This document shows, in pieces, positions 45,696 to 55,877 of a DNA stretch of 64,000 nucleotides; position 1 is the stretch's first letter; each line of letters starts with the position of its first letter. This DNA comes from Polyangia bacterium (GTDB taxonomy: Bacteria > Myxococcota_A > Polyangia > Nannocystales > Nannocystaceae): assembly GCA_030429545.1 (NCBI GenBank), contig JAUIFF010000018.1:1-64000 (forward strand), written 5' to 3'. The position numbers and the translations under genes are program-made. A model generated the notes under the pieces. It did not search any database and was not told the DNA's origin. It saw only the letters and a list, made by a program, of their open reading frames with translations.

Positions 45696-46693
45696 TGCAC
45701 CTCCTCGGCAGCGCCGGTTACCCGGGCAAAGCGCTCTTCGAGACGCCGCCGTCCGCGGGCGAGATGGCACAACGCCACCCCCTGAGCGAGCGAAGCACGA
45801 CCGAGGGCCCGGCACAGTTCTTCTGCAACTTTTGCCCCTTCACACGGGATTTCGACCCGCAGTGGTGCGGCGTCAAACACTTTCCGTGCATGTGCAATGT
45901 CTTGAAAGTCGGCAGCCACGGCCGCGAGTACGGCTTCGACCTGCGCCGGTTTGGCGTCCCACTCGGCGATCACATCGTGGGCATGCATGGCCTCGGCCAC
46001 CGATTCATCGGCGACAACCCGCCCGCGCGACAAAATCACCACCCGGTCGCAAAGCGCCTCGACCTCGGCCAAAATATGGCTCGAAAAAATCAGCGTTTGC
46101 GCACCGCCTAGACCCTTGAGCATCGCCCGAATTTCAAGAACCTGGTTGGGGTCTAGGCCCACCGTCGGCTCATCGAGCACAACTAAGGGCGGCGACCCGA
46201 GCAGGGCATCGGCCAGGCCTACGCGTTGGCGATAGCCGCGACTGAGTTGGCCGATCGGCCGCTCGAGCATGTCCTTGAGTCCGGTCAATCCACACACCCT
46301 GGCGATCTCTGCGGCACGCTCGGCAAACGGGATCTTTTTGATGGCGGCGCGAAACTCGAGGTGCTCCCGCACGCGCAACTCGAGGTACAGCGGCACCTGC
46401 TCGGGGAGGTAGCCGACGAGCTCGCGGACCTTGAGCGATTGCGTCGAAACATCGATCCCCCCAACTTCGACCCGGGTGGTCCCCGGCGGACGTTCCTTGC
46501 GTTGCTGGACCGCCAAAAACCCGCAGAAAATCCGCATGAGTGTCGACTTGCCGGCGCCGTTGGGACCGAGCAGCCCCACCCGCTCACCCGGCTTGACGCG
46601 AAACGTAACGTCGTCGAGCGCATCGACCTGGGCCCCGCGGTAGCGGTGGCTCAGCGAGACGATCTCGAGGGATGCAGGGGGTCGCAGGGGCAT
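45692..46693 (-). CDS. ABC transporter ATPase, GldA-like
   Basis: The 333-residue protein has Walker A GPNGAGKST, Q-loop, signature LSRGYRQRVGLADALL (LSRGY in place of LSGGQ), Walker B VVLDEPTVGLDP and switch His in FSSHI. It is the ATPase of the following GldFG-type permease, with a 4-bp overlap. Its C-terminal 90 residues (AEWDAKPAQVEAVLAAVAAD) match the extended tail of ABC-2 ATPases. Confidence 0.92.
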   Translation of the reverse strand: MPLRPPASLEIVSLSHRYRGAQVDALDDVTFRVKPGERVGLLGPNGAGKSTLMRIFCGFLAVQQRKERPPGTTRVEVGGIDVSTQSLKVRELVGYLPEQVPLYLELRVREHLEFRAAIKKIPFAERAAEIARVCGLTGLKDMLERPIGQLSRGYRQRVGLADALLGSPPLVVLDEPTVGLDPNQVLEIRAMLKGLGGAQTLIFSSHILAEVEALCDRVVILSRGRVVADESVAEAMHAHDVIAEWDAKPAQVEAVLAAVAADFQDIAHARKVFDAAPLRVEIPCEGAKVAEELCRALGRASLAQGVALCHLARGRRRLEERFARVTGAAEEVQ

Positions 46694-46802
46694 GGCGGCG
46701 AGTATGGAGTCTTAACCCGCTTCGCCGGTTTGCGGCAGATTTTTTTGCCAGGGTCTCCGCGGTTCGCGTGTTGGCGAAGCCCCCGCGGACAACCCCGGCG
46801 GC

Positions 46803-47828
46803 CTATCCAGCTGCAGGAGTGGGACTCGCCGGTTTGCCCTCGGGCGTTTTGTTGGCTTCGGCCACGGCATTCGCGTCGACGGGGGCTGCGCCCTGCTGGG
46901 TCTCAACCGGATCGCGTTTGATCTCCGATAGCGCCCAGGTGATCGTCTCTTTCATCTCGGCGTCGGTCTCTAAGGTGAGCCGTTCTTCGAGCCGCTCGCG
47001 GTAGCCCGACAGACGTTGAAGGCCCATGGCCTCAACCACCGCCGCACGCACCTTGACCTCCGGATCGAACTTGAGGGCGTATAGCAGGGCCATGGCCGTG
47101 CCGTTGTCGCGCGCGGGCGCCAGCGCCAGGGCACAGGCAACGCGCTCCTCGACGGGCTTGACATACTTCTTGGCCTTGTCGTGCAGGGTGAGCCCATCGA
47201 TCAGCCCCTTGCGTCGGATCTCATACTCTGCATATGCACGGGTTGCATCGTCTTCGCGGCCGGCCTTGAGCAGGATTTCACCAAGTAGCAACCGGGCTTC
47301 GAGGTCGTCGGGCGCCTCATCAACGATCTTTCGCTGGATCGGCGCAGCCTTGGAAAACTGGCCATCGCCGGCCAAGGCCAATGCGAGCAGACGGGATATT
47401 TCGAGTTCGTTTGGCAGCAGGTCGCGGGCCTGGCGATAATACGAAATCGCCGCTTTGCGGTCGTCTGAAGCCTCGTACAGGCGGGCGAGCATCAGGCTCG
47501 CATTGGCCCGTAGGTGGGTGTCCTTGGCATTGTCGGCAATCCCGCGCAGGGCCTCACCATGGGATTGCAGCACCCCGCGAAGCCCCCGAGTGTCGCCCTC
47601 GGGAACCTTGGACAACATCTCCTTGGCCGCGAGATAGGCGGCTTCGTGGCGGTCATCGGTGACTTCGGTGGCCCCTGCTCCGTTGCCGGCAGCGTCCTGT
47701 TGCGCCTGCTTGACCTTGTCCATTTTGGGAGCAGGCACCGTGCTCGGCGGATCGCCACACCCGGCCATGCCAAAAAGCCCGCCGGCGAGCACCATACTGC
47801 TGAGACTAAAAATCAAATCGCGCATCAT
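46803..47828 (-). CDS. TPR/HEAT-containing lipoprotein
   Basis: The 341-residue product begins MMRDLIFSLSSMVLAGGLFGMAGC (lipobox MAGC). It has several TPR units (SLMLARLYEASDDRKAAISYYRQA, LLLGEILLKAGREDDATRAYAEY) and a HEAT-like C-terminal part (DPEVKVRAAVVEAMGLQRLS). The Pro/Ala-rich tail is disordered. It is encoded 109 bp upstream of the Gld-like operon and may be an assembly partner. ATG 47828 is chosen because it starts a clean signal peptide. Confidence 0.75.
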   Translation of the reverse strand: MMRDLIFSLSSMVLAGGLFGMAGCGDPPSTVPAPKMDKVKQAQQDAAGNGAGATEVTDDRHEAAYLAAKEMLSKVPEGDTRGLRGVLQSHGEALRGIADNAKDTHLRANASLMLARLYEASDDRKAAISYYRQARDLLPNELEISRLLALALAGDGQFSKAAPIQRKIVDEAPDDLEARLLLGEILLKAGREDDATRAYAEYEIRRKGLIDGLTLHDKAKKYVKPVEERVACALALAPARDNGTAMALLYALKFDPEVKVRAAVVEAMGLQRLSGYRERLEERLTLETDAEMKETITWALSEIKRDPVETQQGAAPVDANAVAEANKTPEGKPASPTPAAG

Positions 47829-48058
47829 GACCTTCCACCCCGACCTTGCCATAACTCGACGGTGCCGGGGGCATCCCCTGTGACAGGTCGCCAAAGCGGA
47901 AGTTCCCAAACAACCAGTTTACCCGCGTGAAGGTGTGGGTAGATGTTTGGCTGGTCCTGCGAAACCGGCGAAACCAGCCCTTCGGTTTGTGGAGTTCGGC
48001 AAAATCGCTCGACTGGCAACACCCACAAGCGGGAGCTCCGCACCCAGGTTTGCACGGT

Positions 48059-49582
48059 TTACCCCCGCACCAGCCGCGGCCATCGCGGATGCACATCGCA
48101 GTCTCGCATCGCCTGTCCGATGCAATTGGCAATGTCGAGGGCGACGGCGCCTGGCCGCGCGTGCTCGGCAATTTCCCCGGCCAGTCCATGAAGATGGACC
48201 CCGGCACAGGCGGCATCCGTCGGCGAACAACCGGCTGCGAGCAATGCACCGATGAGTCCGGCCAAACAGTCGCCACTGCCTGCGGTTGCCAGGGCCGGCC
48301 CGCCACTCACACAGATCCACAGGCGATCACCTGCGGCGACCACGGTCCCTGCCCCCTTCAGCACAACCACGGCTCCAGTGAGCGCCGCCAGTTGGCGGGC
48401 GGCATCCAGGCGATTTTGTTGTACACGCATTGAGTCCCAGGACCCGTCGCTCAGCCGCGTCAACATTCGCGCTGCCTCGCCGGGATGGGGCGTGAGCACC
48501 CGCGGGTCGGCGACACCCGCCGGGACAAAATCGAGGGCCGAGGCATCCCAAACCGCCGGCCGGGGATCGTCGCGGTAGAGCCCTTCGAGTTGTTGCTGGG
48601 CTCGCTCGCTCGTCAGCCCGGGACCGACCACCAACACACTCGCCCCGGCGAGCACCCCGGGTTTCACAGCTTGTTGTACATTCATCAACTCCGGGCGGGT
48701 GGCCAGCAGCTGGCGGGCAACTTCCGGGTCGTCACTGCAAATTGTCGCCAAACCAGCACCGGCACGCAGGGCGGCGACACCTGCCAATACGGCGGCGCCG
48801 GGGGTCCCCGCACTGCCGCCAACGATCCCTACGTGACCGCGTTGACCCTTGTGGGCCGCCGGTTCCCGAGAACTTATCGCCGCCACAAACGCGGGCTCGA
48901 TCAACCGCACCGGCGGTTGCGATTGTTGCGGCGGACGGAGCAAGCCGATGGTGGCAACCGTCACAGCTCCGGCAAAGTCGCGCCCGGGCGTGACGTGTAG
49001 TCCCGATTTACTGCGCTTGAAGGTCACGGTACGACCGGCCCGAAATGCATGTTCATACACATATCCCGTATCGGGAACAACCCCGCTCGGGACATCGATC
49101 GCGAGCTTGGGGCCCACACACTTCTCGGCCCATCGCAGGGCCTCGGCCACTGCACCGCGCGGCGCCCCGCGTGAGCCGGTACCGAGCAGGCCGTCGACAA
49201 TCACGACTTCGGGGCCAGCGGGCTCGGGTAGTTGCTCGCAGATCTCAACCCCGTAGATCCGGCAAAGCTCCAATTGCGCCTCAGCCGTTTTGTTGCGTTT
49301 TGCGGTCGCCAAACAGGCCGCCACCGCAATCCCCCAGCCGTGGAGTTGGCGGGCCACCGCCAAGCCGTCGCCACCGTTGTTGCCCGGTCCACACAGCACC
49401 AAAACGCGCTCCAACTCCGGGCTATTGCAAACGAGTGCGGCAACTTCCCGCGACACGCACAGGGCTGCGCGCTCCATCAAAATCAGTGACGGCACACCGC
49501 ACGCATCCATGGTGTAGCCATCGGCCTGGGCCGACTGGGCCGCTGTCCACAACTCGCCAACGATGTCACTGGCCTCGGTCAT
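48059..49582 (-). CDS. nnr: Bifunctional NAD(P)H-hydrate epimerase/dehydratase
   Basis: The N-terminal YjeF-like epimerase domain includes VLVLCGPGNNGGDGLAVARQL. The C-terminal ribokinase-like dehydratase domain has HVGIVGGSAGTPGAAVLAG, LTPHPGEAARML and TAGSGDCLAGLIGALLAAG. Together they repair hydrated NADH/NADPH. It is 507 residues from ATG 49582 (MTEASDIVGE); an ATG at 49591 is nearly equivalent. It lies downstream of glmM, in the same direction, after about 260 bp. Confidence 0.93.
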   Translation of the reverse strand: MTEASDIVGELWTAAQSAQADGYTMDACGVPSLILMERAALCVSREVAALVCNSPELERVLVLCGPGNNGGDGLAVARQLHGWGIAVAACLATAKRNKTAEAQLELCRIYGVEICEQLPEPAGPEVVIVDGLLGTGSRGAPRGAVAEALRWAEKCVGPKLAIDVPSGVVPDTGYVYEHAFRAGRTVTFKRSKSGLHVTPGRDFAGAVTVATIGLLRPPQQSQPPVRLIEPAFVAAISSREPAAHKGQRGHVGIVGGSAGTPGAAVLAGVAALRAGAGLATICSDDPEVARQLLATRPELMNVQQAVKPGVLAGASVLVVGPGLTSERAQQQLEGLYRDDPRPAVWDASALDFVPAGVADPRVLTPHPGEAARMLTRLSDGSWDSMRVQQNRLDAARQLAALTGAVVVLKGAGTVVAAGDRLWICVSGGPALATAGSGDCLAGLIGALLAAGCSPTDAACAGVHLHGLAGEIAEHARPGAVALDIANCIGQAMRDCDVHPRWPRLVRG

Positions 49583-49840
49583 TGGGACCATCGTAGCAAA
49601 CCTGTGGGCACGTGTGTCGAAGGGGTCGCCGGTGTTGACCCGAGAATCATGTATCAACAACGACTCTCGGCCACCGACCTACCGCACCGTGGCAAAAACC
49701 GCCAGGACAGGTCGATCCACACCGCGTCAGCACTTTCGCTGATGGTGATGTCCTTCCGGATGTGTTTGGTTGGCCGAAACCAATATCTAAGCTCAACGCT
49801 CGACCGCACAGCCGAGAGTCCCCGGCGTGAGAGCCAACGC

Positions 49841-51202
49841 TCACACCGCGGCGAGTTCGGCCACGGCGGTCTCGATAATCTGCTCGACATACTCGCGCAG
49901 CGTATCTTCGTCGGGTCCTTCGAGCATCACCCGCAACTTGGCCTCGGTCCCCGAGTAGCGCATCACCACCCGCCCCTCGCCGGCGAGTTGCCCCTCGATC
50001 GCCGCAACCTGTTTTTGCAGCTTAGGCAATTGCTCAAATGGGACCTTACGAGCAACCACAACTGATTTGAGTACCTGGGGATAGCGGGTCATCACGCGGG
50101 CCAACTCGGCCAACGACTTGCCCGAGCGCTGCATCACCGCCAACACCCGTAGGGCGGCAACAATGCCATCGCCGGTGGTGCCGTGGTCGAGAAACACCAG
50201 GTGCCCCGATTGCTCACCACCGAGGTTGTAGCCCCCCTGACGCATGGCCTCGACGACATATCGGTCGCCGACAGGTGTACGTACAAGATCGAGCCCGCGG
50301 GCTTGCAGGCAGCGTTGGAGGCCGAGGTTGGACATCACCGTCGCGACCACGGCGCCGCCGCGTAGCTCCCCCTGCTCGTGCATGGCCCCGGCACAGATCG
50401 CCAGCACGGCATCGCCGTCGATCACGTTACCGCGGGCGTCGCTAAACACCACCCGGTCGGCGTCGCCGTCAAACGCAATCCCGACATCGGCCCGGTATTC
50501 GCGGACACGTCGACAGACCCGAGCCGGATGGACCGCTCCGCACTCGTCGTTGATGTTGGTCCCGTTGGGCTCGACTCCGAGGGGAATGACCTCGGCACCG
50601 AGCTCGCGAAAAACCGTTGGCGCCACCTTGTAGGCGGCCCCGTGGGCGCAATCCATGACAATGCGAATGCCGTCGAGGGTGAGCTCGGTGGGAAACGCGT
50701 ATTTGACGTGGGTGATGTAGCGGCCCCGGGCATCGTCGATGCGGATCGCCCGGCCGATTTCCGACCCCTTGGCAACCTTGCCGGCGAGGTCCCCCGAGGC
50801 CATCAGCTGCTCGAGCTCGAGTTCGACATCGTCGGGGAGCTTGAACCCGTCGCGGGCAAACAGCTTGAACCCGTTGTCTGAAAACGGGTTGTGGCTAGCC
50901 GAAATCACGACCCCGGCATCGGCACGCATCGACTGGGTGATGTAGGCAATGCCGGGGGTCGGCAACGGCCCGACCAACAACACATCGGCACCCATTGCAC
51001 ATACACCGGCTGCGATCGCGGTCTCAAACATGTAGCCCGACAGGCGGGTGTCCTTGCCCACCACCACGCGCCCGTCCCGGCCAAAGTGGGCGGCGACGGC
51101 CTTGCCCAACTGCATGGCTGTCTCTGGGGTCATGGGCTGGCTATTGGCCGGCCCGCGGATGCCATCGGTGCCAAACAGACGTCGCTTGCGGCTCACCCCC
51201 AC
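49841..51202 (-). CDS. glmM: Phosphoglucosamine mutase
   Basis: The protein has the start [14 protein letters not shown], the phosphoserine loop [17 protein letters not shown], the metal site [18 protein letters not shown] and the phosphate-binding [11 protein letters not shown]. It isomerises glucosamine-6-P to glucosamine-1-P for UDP-GlcNAc. The start is a GTG at 51202, with a second GTG two codons in. It lies in the conserved cdaA-cdaR-glmM gene order, 112 bp after cdaR. Confidence 0.96.
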   Translation of the reverse strand: MGVSRKRRLFGTDGIRGPANSQPMTPETAMQLGKAVAAHFGRDGRVVVGKDTRLSGYMFETAIAAGVCAMGADVLLVGPLPTPGIAYITQSMRADAGVVISASHNPFSDNGFKLFARDGFKLPDDVELELEQLMASGDLAGKVAKGSEIGRAIRIDDARGRYITHVKYAFPTELTLDGIRIVMDCAHGAAYKVAPTVFRELGAEVIPLGVEPNGTNINDECGAVHPARVCRRVREYRADVGIAFDGDADRVVFSDARGNVIDGDAVLAICAGAMHEQGELRGGAVVATVMSNLGLQRCLQARGLDLVRTPVGDRYVVEAMRQGGYNLGGEQSGHLVFLDHGTTGDGIVAALRVLAVMQRSGKSLAELARVMTRYPQVLKSVVVARKVPFEQLPKLQKQVAAIEGQLAGEGRVVMRYSGTEAKLRVMLEGPDEDTLREYVEQIIETAVAELAAV

Positions 51203-51314
51203 GTTGTATCAAACAACCGCCCACCGGAGATAGCCGGCAAAACCCATGCACAGGCACCTGTTGTGGCGACCGAGCCGTGGACCCAAGTCAGCTCTCGCGG
51301 GCAACCGGCTCACA

Positions 51315-52292
51315 CTACTGCGGAATCGGCAGTTCGTTGAGCTCAAAGCGTTTGCTCGGCGGGTCCAAAACCAGCGAGGCGCGCACTTCCTCGGGAATCT
51401 TGTCGGTAATCACAAACTGGACGGACAGTGCCGATGGCCCCTCCGGCGTGGGCGCGGGAATCACTTCCATCTCAGTGGTGACCGGCGACTTGACACCGTC
51501 GAGCCGACGTAGGGCCGGCAACGGCCCGCGCACGCTCACGGGGAAGGTCGAGGGAATGCGTGCAGTCGAGGGAATCTCGGGGATCCGCACGAGGTCGACG
51601 TCGACCTTGCGCTCACCCGACTTGGCCCGCAACGTGATTGTAACTGCAACTTTTTGCCGCTCGCCGTCGTTCATGTCGACAAAGTCGACCCCCGGGTGCG
51701 GACGCATCACGCCAACCATGACCTGGGTGTTTTCGGAAACGCCGGTGCGGGTGAGGTTGTCGGTCTCGAGGTTGCTGATCTCCTGCAATACCGACTTGGG
51801 ACCGCGTACCCTGATCTTGTTGGGGTTGGTGACGGTGCCGACGAGCTCGTAGTCGGGGTCGGGCTCGACCGAAATCCGGGCCTGTACCGGGAACTCGCGC
51901 TCGATAATCGGGTCGAACCGGACGTCGACTTTTTCGTAGACCATCCCGCGCAGCAACACACCGGGCGGCATCACCAACAACGACTCGTCGATGTCAAACC
52001 GACCCTCGCGGATGTCCTTGAGATCGAGCTCAATCGGTTTGAAGTCGCTGGCGCTGAGCCGGTTGATCCGCGCCCACGGCCCGTGGACCTCAGCGGTCAC
52101 CGTTTTGGGCAACGGGGTCAGCAGCTGACGCTCCGGGTCTTTGTGGACCGAAAGCGGAACCGTAAACTCCTGGCTGACGTCGTCGCGCATGAACACAAAG
52201 AACACACTCGCCAGGACAATTGCCGTGGTTTTGGTGCCCCAGTGGTTGAGGAGCAGGCCAGCCAACCAACGAAATGCGCCAAACCGTGCCAC
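51315..52292 (-). CDS. cdaR: YbbR-domain protein CdaR
   Basis: The 325-residue protein has one N-terminal membrane helix (TKTTAIVLASVFFVFMR) and repeated YbbR beta domains (VPLSVHKDPERQ, VTAEVHGPWARI, IRVRGPKSVLQEI). CdaR regulates the membrane diadenylate cyclase CdaA. It starts 2 bp after the cdaA stop. Confidence 0.9.
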   Translation of the reverse strand: MARFGAFRWLAGLLLNHWGTKTTAIVLASVFFVFMRDDVSQEFTVPLSVHKDPERQLLTPLPKTVTAEVHGPWARINRLSASDFKPIELDLKDIREGRFDIDESLLVMPPGVLLRGMVYEKVDVRFDPIIEREFPVQARISVEPDPDYELVGTVTNPNKIRVRGPKSVLQEISNLETDNLTRTGVSENTQVMVGVMRPHPGVDFVDMNDGERQKVAVTITLRAKSGERKVDVDLVRIPEIPSTARIPSTFPVSVRGPLPALRRLDGVKSPVTTEMEVIPAPTPEGPSALSVQFVITDKIPEEVRASLVLDPPSKRFELNELPIPQ

Positions 52293-52294
52293 GA

Positions 52295-53218
52295 CTATTT
52301 GACCCCCCCGGTCTCAACGACAATCGCTGCAGACTCGTTTTCGGTTGAGGATACGGCCGCATCCTCGGGGCTCGAGCCCTCGTGGCGCCGGCCGACAATC
52401 GACTCACCAGCGGCCTGGACCCCACTCGACGTCGACACCGAGGCCTCTGCCCGCGGCTGTTCGAGCCAGGTTTGAATGCGTTGCTCGAGCTCGGTCGAGG
52501 TCAGCGCTCCAGAGATGTTGCCGCGATGCACAACCCGAATCTCTCCACGTTCCTCACTCACCACGAGCACCAGGGCATCGGTTTCTTCGCTGATCCCGAG
52601 CGCCCCGCGGTGGCGGGTGCCAAACCGCGGATCGAGGTGGTCGCGCTGGGTCAACGGCAAAATCACACCAGCCCGGGCAATCCGGAAGTTTTGGACCAAT
52701 ACCGCACCATCGTGGGCGTGGTTTATCGGGTGGGGAATCATCAACGCAACAAGTGTATCTGCATGTAGGGTGGCATCGATCTCGCGCCCGCGGTCGGTCG
52801 CAACATCGAGCACGTTAAACTCGCCCTGCAGGATAAACAATGCACCGATCTTGGCCCGGCGCAAACGCTCCATCGCCTGCAGCAGTTCTCCCACGGCACT
52901 ACGGGCCGCCTGCTGGCGATTTTGCGGGAGCAGCTGCTGACCCGCCCGCAACAACACCCGGCGGATCTCCTGGTGGAACACCACGATCAGGATAATAAAG
53001 ATGTACTCAACGACATATTTGATGAGAGCCGCAACCGCGACCAAATCGAGTAGCTGGGCGGCGTAGGCGATCGAGGCAATAAACGCGACCGAGAGCATCA
53101 CCGGGACCGCTCGGGTGCCGCGAAGCAGGCGCAGGGTGGTGTAGCAGATGACCACCAACAGGCCGAAGTCGAGGGCGTCGGTCCAGCGCAGGGCCGAGAG
53201 GAATTCCGACGGAGTCAT
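52295..53218 (-). CDS. cdaA: Diadenylate cyclase CdaA
   Basis: The protein has three N-terminal membrane helices and then the DAC domain with HDGAVLV (DGA motif) and TRHRGALGISEETDALVLVVSEE (RHR motif), the residues that bind ATP and metal. It makes cyclic di-AMP. The last 70 residues are a disordered Ser/Glu-rich tail not usual in CdaA. The gene starts inside the end of folP (ATGA overlap) and precedes cdaR and glmM. Confidence 0.95.
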   Translation of the reverse strand: MTPSEFLSALRWTDALDFGLLVVICYTTLRLLRGTRAVPVMLSVAFIASIAYAAQLLDLVAVAALIKYVVEYIFIILIVVFHQEIRRVLLRAGQQLLPQNRQQAARSAVGELLQAMERLRRAKIGALFILQGEFNVLDVATDRGREIDATLHADTLVALMIPHPINHAHDGAVLVQNFRIARAGVILPLTQRDHLDPRFGTRHRGALGISEETDALVLVVSEERGEIRVVHRGNISGALTSTELEQRIQTWLEQPRAEASVSTSSGVQAAGESIVGRRHEGSSPEDAAVSSTENESAAIVVETGGVK

Positions 53219-54126
53219 TGTAAATGCAACCTCCCCGGATGTTCGTCTGCCCTGCGCAGGGCTGCCGCCAGGGCAAGGGCCTCGACCGTCGGCGCGACAT
53301 CATGCACCCGCACCACCGCAGCCCCACGGGCCACCGCATGGACAGCAGCCACCACACTCGCCAACTCTCGCTGGTCGACAGGACGCCCGGTCAGCGCCCC
53401 CAAAAACGATTTTCGGCTCGCTCCGATCAACACGTGGCACCCGGTGCGGCGCCGCAGTTCGGCCGCACAGCCAACCAACGCCGCACTTTGGGCGGCGGTC
53501 TTGCCAAATCCGATCCCCGGGTCGACAAGGATTTGTGAGCGCGAAATACCGGCCGCAACCGCGGCCTCGACCCGTTGACAAAGTTCTTGGGCGACGTCAC
53601 CTAGGAGGTCGGTAAACGCAATCCCATGCTGCATCGTCTGCGGCTCACCGCGCAGGTGACCGAGCACGAGGCCGGCATTGTGGCTGGCGACGACATCGAG
53701 CATGGCCGGATCGGCGAGCCCACTAATATCATTGACGATACAAGCACCTGCGCGCAGGGCCTGGTCGGCAACCAGCGCACGCCGGGTATCGATACTCAGG
53801 GGCACATGGGCAAGCTGGGGATCGCCAGCGATTGCCCGCACCACCGGCAGCACCCGCATGGCCTCTTGGTCAGGCGAGACAGGCTCGGCCCCGGGCCGGG
53901 TCGACTCACCACCAACATCGAGAATATCGGCTCCACAGGCGACAGCTTGGCGACACCGGAACAATGCCTGGCGCAGCGCCGGCCCGTCAGCCCCCCACAA
54001 CTCACCGCCATCCGAGAAGCTGTCGGGGGTGACATTGACGATCGCCATCACGCGCGCCGACTCAATCGCGAGCTCGCCGCGCGTGTGCACCCAGCTCGTG
54101 GCCGCAGCCTGGGTTTGCGCCGTCAT
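53215..54126 (-). CDS. folP: Dihydropteroate synthase
   Basis: The 303-residue protein has VMAIVNVTPDSFSDGG, ILDVGGESTRPGAEPV, SIDTRRA, VNDISG and DPGIGFGKT, plus a C-terminal GASRKSFLGAL and RVHDVAP. It condenses pABA with the pterin diphosphate in folate synthesis. ATG 54126 gives the normal length; the open frame extends upstream to 54474 without similarity. It is the first gene of the folP-cdaA-cdaR-glmM operon. Confidence 0.95.
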   Translation of the reverse strand: MTAQTQAAATSWVHTRGELAIESARVMAIVNVTPDSFSDGGELWGADGPALRQALFRCRQAVACGADILDVGGESTRPGAEPVSPDQEAMRVLPVVRAIAGDPQLAHVPLSIDTRRALVADQALRAGACIVNDISGLADPAMLDVVASHNAGLVLGHLRGEPQTMQHGIAFTDLLGDVAQELCQRVEAAVAAGISRSQILVDPGIGFGKTAAQSAALVGCAAELRRRTGCHVLIGASRKSFLGALTGRPVDQRELASVVAAVHAVARGAAVVRVHDVAPTVEALALAAALRRADEHPGRLHLQ

Positions 54127-54361
54127 GCTGCGATGGTACTCCGCGTTGCCCGTAGAACCGAGAACTTCACACAACGATGTGATGAAGATCGAATCGAGCC
54201 CGCCCAACGCGCGAGGCAACCACGATGCGGCGTATCGCCGCAGCTCAGATGTACAGCAGCCACGATGTCGCCGGACAGCTGCCAGACCGGTTCCGCGCCG
54301 AATCACGTGCACGTGCATGTTGGCGATACGGCCAACACCGACCTGCGTGGCTTTTGATGGC

Positions 54362-55735
54362 TCAGTCCCGTGAACGATTTGCCGCCCCGGGAGCAAACTG
54401 CTTGGCGTCGATGCCATAGCGTCGCAGGAGTTTGTGAAGGTATTTGCGATCCATGTCGGCCTCGCGAGCGGCACGCGAGATATTGCCCTCAGAACGCCGG
54501 AGCAACCAGGCTAGGTACGCTTCTTCAAACAGCTCGATCGCCCGCTCTTTTTGCTCGCGGAAGGTCAGGGTTGGGTCAAAGGCCAGGGCTTCGTCGCGAT
54601 GCGAGCGCGGCTTGCTCCCGGGCTTGATCAGGTCGATGACGCCATCTGGCGACAGGTAGGCGCTGCGCTCGACGACGTTGCGAAGCTCGCGAACGTTGCC
54701 GGGCCAGTCGTACCCAACGAGGCGCGCCATCGCTTCGGACTCGGGGGCGTGCCACATCCCAGCTGGCAGGCGCCGCGAAAATAGGTCGATCAACATCGGG
54801 ATGTCGTCCCGTCGCTCACGCAACGGCGGGATGATGCAGGACACCACAGCGAGGTTGAAAAACAGGTCCTCGCGCAACTCACCGGCGGCCACAAGCCCGC
54901 GCAGCGAGCGGTGGCTGGCAGCCACGATACGTGTATCTACCGGCACCTCGGTGTAGCCGCCGGCCCGCCGAATCATGTGATTTTCGAGGGCCCGAAGCAG
55001 TTTTGGCTGGAGTTCGAGCGGGAGGCTGTCGATGTCGTCGAGCAGCAATGTGCCCTTGTTGGCCAGCTCAAAAGCCCCCATACGGGTGCCCGTTGCCCCC
55101 GCGTGGCCGACTTCTTGGCCAAACAACTCGGCCTCTAGCTGGGCCGCGTCGGCACCACCGCAGTCGACGACAACAAAGGGATGCTCAGCCCGTGGCGATG
55201 CCTCATGAATTGCACGGGCGATAAGGTCCTTGCCCGTTCCCGTTTCACCCTCGAGCAAAATCGTTGCGTCGGCACCTGCCACCCGCTCCAAAACCCCAAA
55301 GATCTTACGCATGGCGAGGCTTCGCCCATACACAGGACCGAAGTTTTCGGCGGTACTCGGCAGCAGCTCAACCCGCGAATCCCGGGGCAAAAATCGCAGG
55401 TGGACCTTGCCCAAGGACAGCACGTCACCTGGTTTGAGGAATGCATCCGACACCCTCGCACCACCGACAAATGTCCCGTTGGTCGACTGCTGATCGACCA
55501 CCCGATACGACTCGCCCTCGCGGCGAATCTCGGCATGCACCCGACTCACCGATTCGTCGGGAATCACGATCGTGCACTGTCGGGACTTGCCCAGGCGGAT
55601 CACCTCTTGAATCACGTCGACCTCACGGCCCCGCGACTCTCCAGTTAACACCAGGAGTCGAAAACCGACATGGTGGAGTTTTTCGATGTCGTCGGCCACG
55701 ACAGTCGAGTCGACGTTCTTCTCATCCTGCGCCAC
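54362..55735 (-). CDS. FHA-AAA+ transcriptional regulator lacking the GAFTGA motif
   Basis: The 457-residue protein has an N-terminal FHA domain (IRLGKSRQCTIVIPDESVSRVH, TNGTFVGG), a sigma-54-activator-type AAA+ domain (Walker A GETGTGKD, DTRIVAASHRSL, YDWPGNVREL), and a Fis-type HTH (GNISRAAREADMDRKYLHKLL). The loop that touches sigma-54 reads GHAGAT where GAFTGA is expected and is one residue shorter. Walker B ends LLLDDID rather than LDEI. It may therefore not activate sigma-54 in the normal way. The FHA domain suggests phospho-Thr input from Ser/Thr kinases. Confidence 0.9.
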   Translation of the reverse strand: MAQDEKNVDSTVVADDIEKLHHVGFRLLVLTGESRGREVDVIQEVIRLGKSRQCTIVIPDESVSRVHAEIRREGESYRVVDQQSTNGTFVGGARVSDAFLKPGDVLSLGKVHLRFLPRDSRVELLPSTAENFGPVYGRSLAMRKIFGVLERVAGADATILLEGETGTGKDLIARAIHEASPRAEHPFVVVDCGGADAAQLEAELFGQEVGHAGATGTRMGAFELANKGTLLLDDIDSLPLELQPKLLRALENHMIRRAGGYTEVPVDTRIVAASHRSLRGLVAAGELREDLFFNLAVVSCIIPPLRERRDDIPMLIDLFSRRLPAGMWHAPESEAMARLVGYDWPGNVRELRNVVERSAYLSPDGVIDLIKPGSKPRSHRDEALAFDPTLTFREQKERAIELFEEAYLAWLLRRSEGNISRAAREADMDRKYLHKLLRRYGIDAKQFAPGAANRSRD

Positions 55736-55877
55736 GCAGGGAGGCTAACAGGATGGTGCCCAGTGAGGAATCAAAATCACGCAGCCAGAAAAAGCCTCAT
55801 CGCGTTTTGCGCACCCTTAAACGAAACGAGGGAATGGCCCGCAGACCACCCCCTCGCACTAGCTCGTTTGCAAACTG

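Noticed and set aside
47825-48055. 76-codon frame between nnr and the TPR lipoprotein
   Set aside because: Overlapping frames on both strands are equally open, with no start signal or recognisable product.
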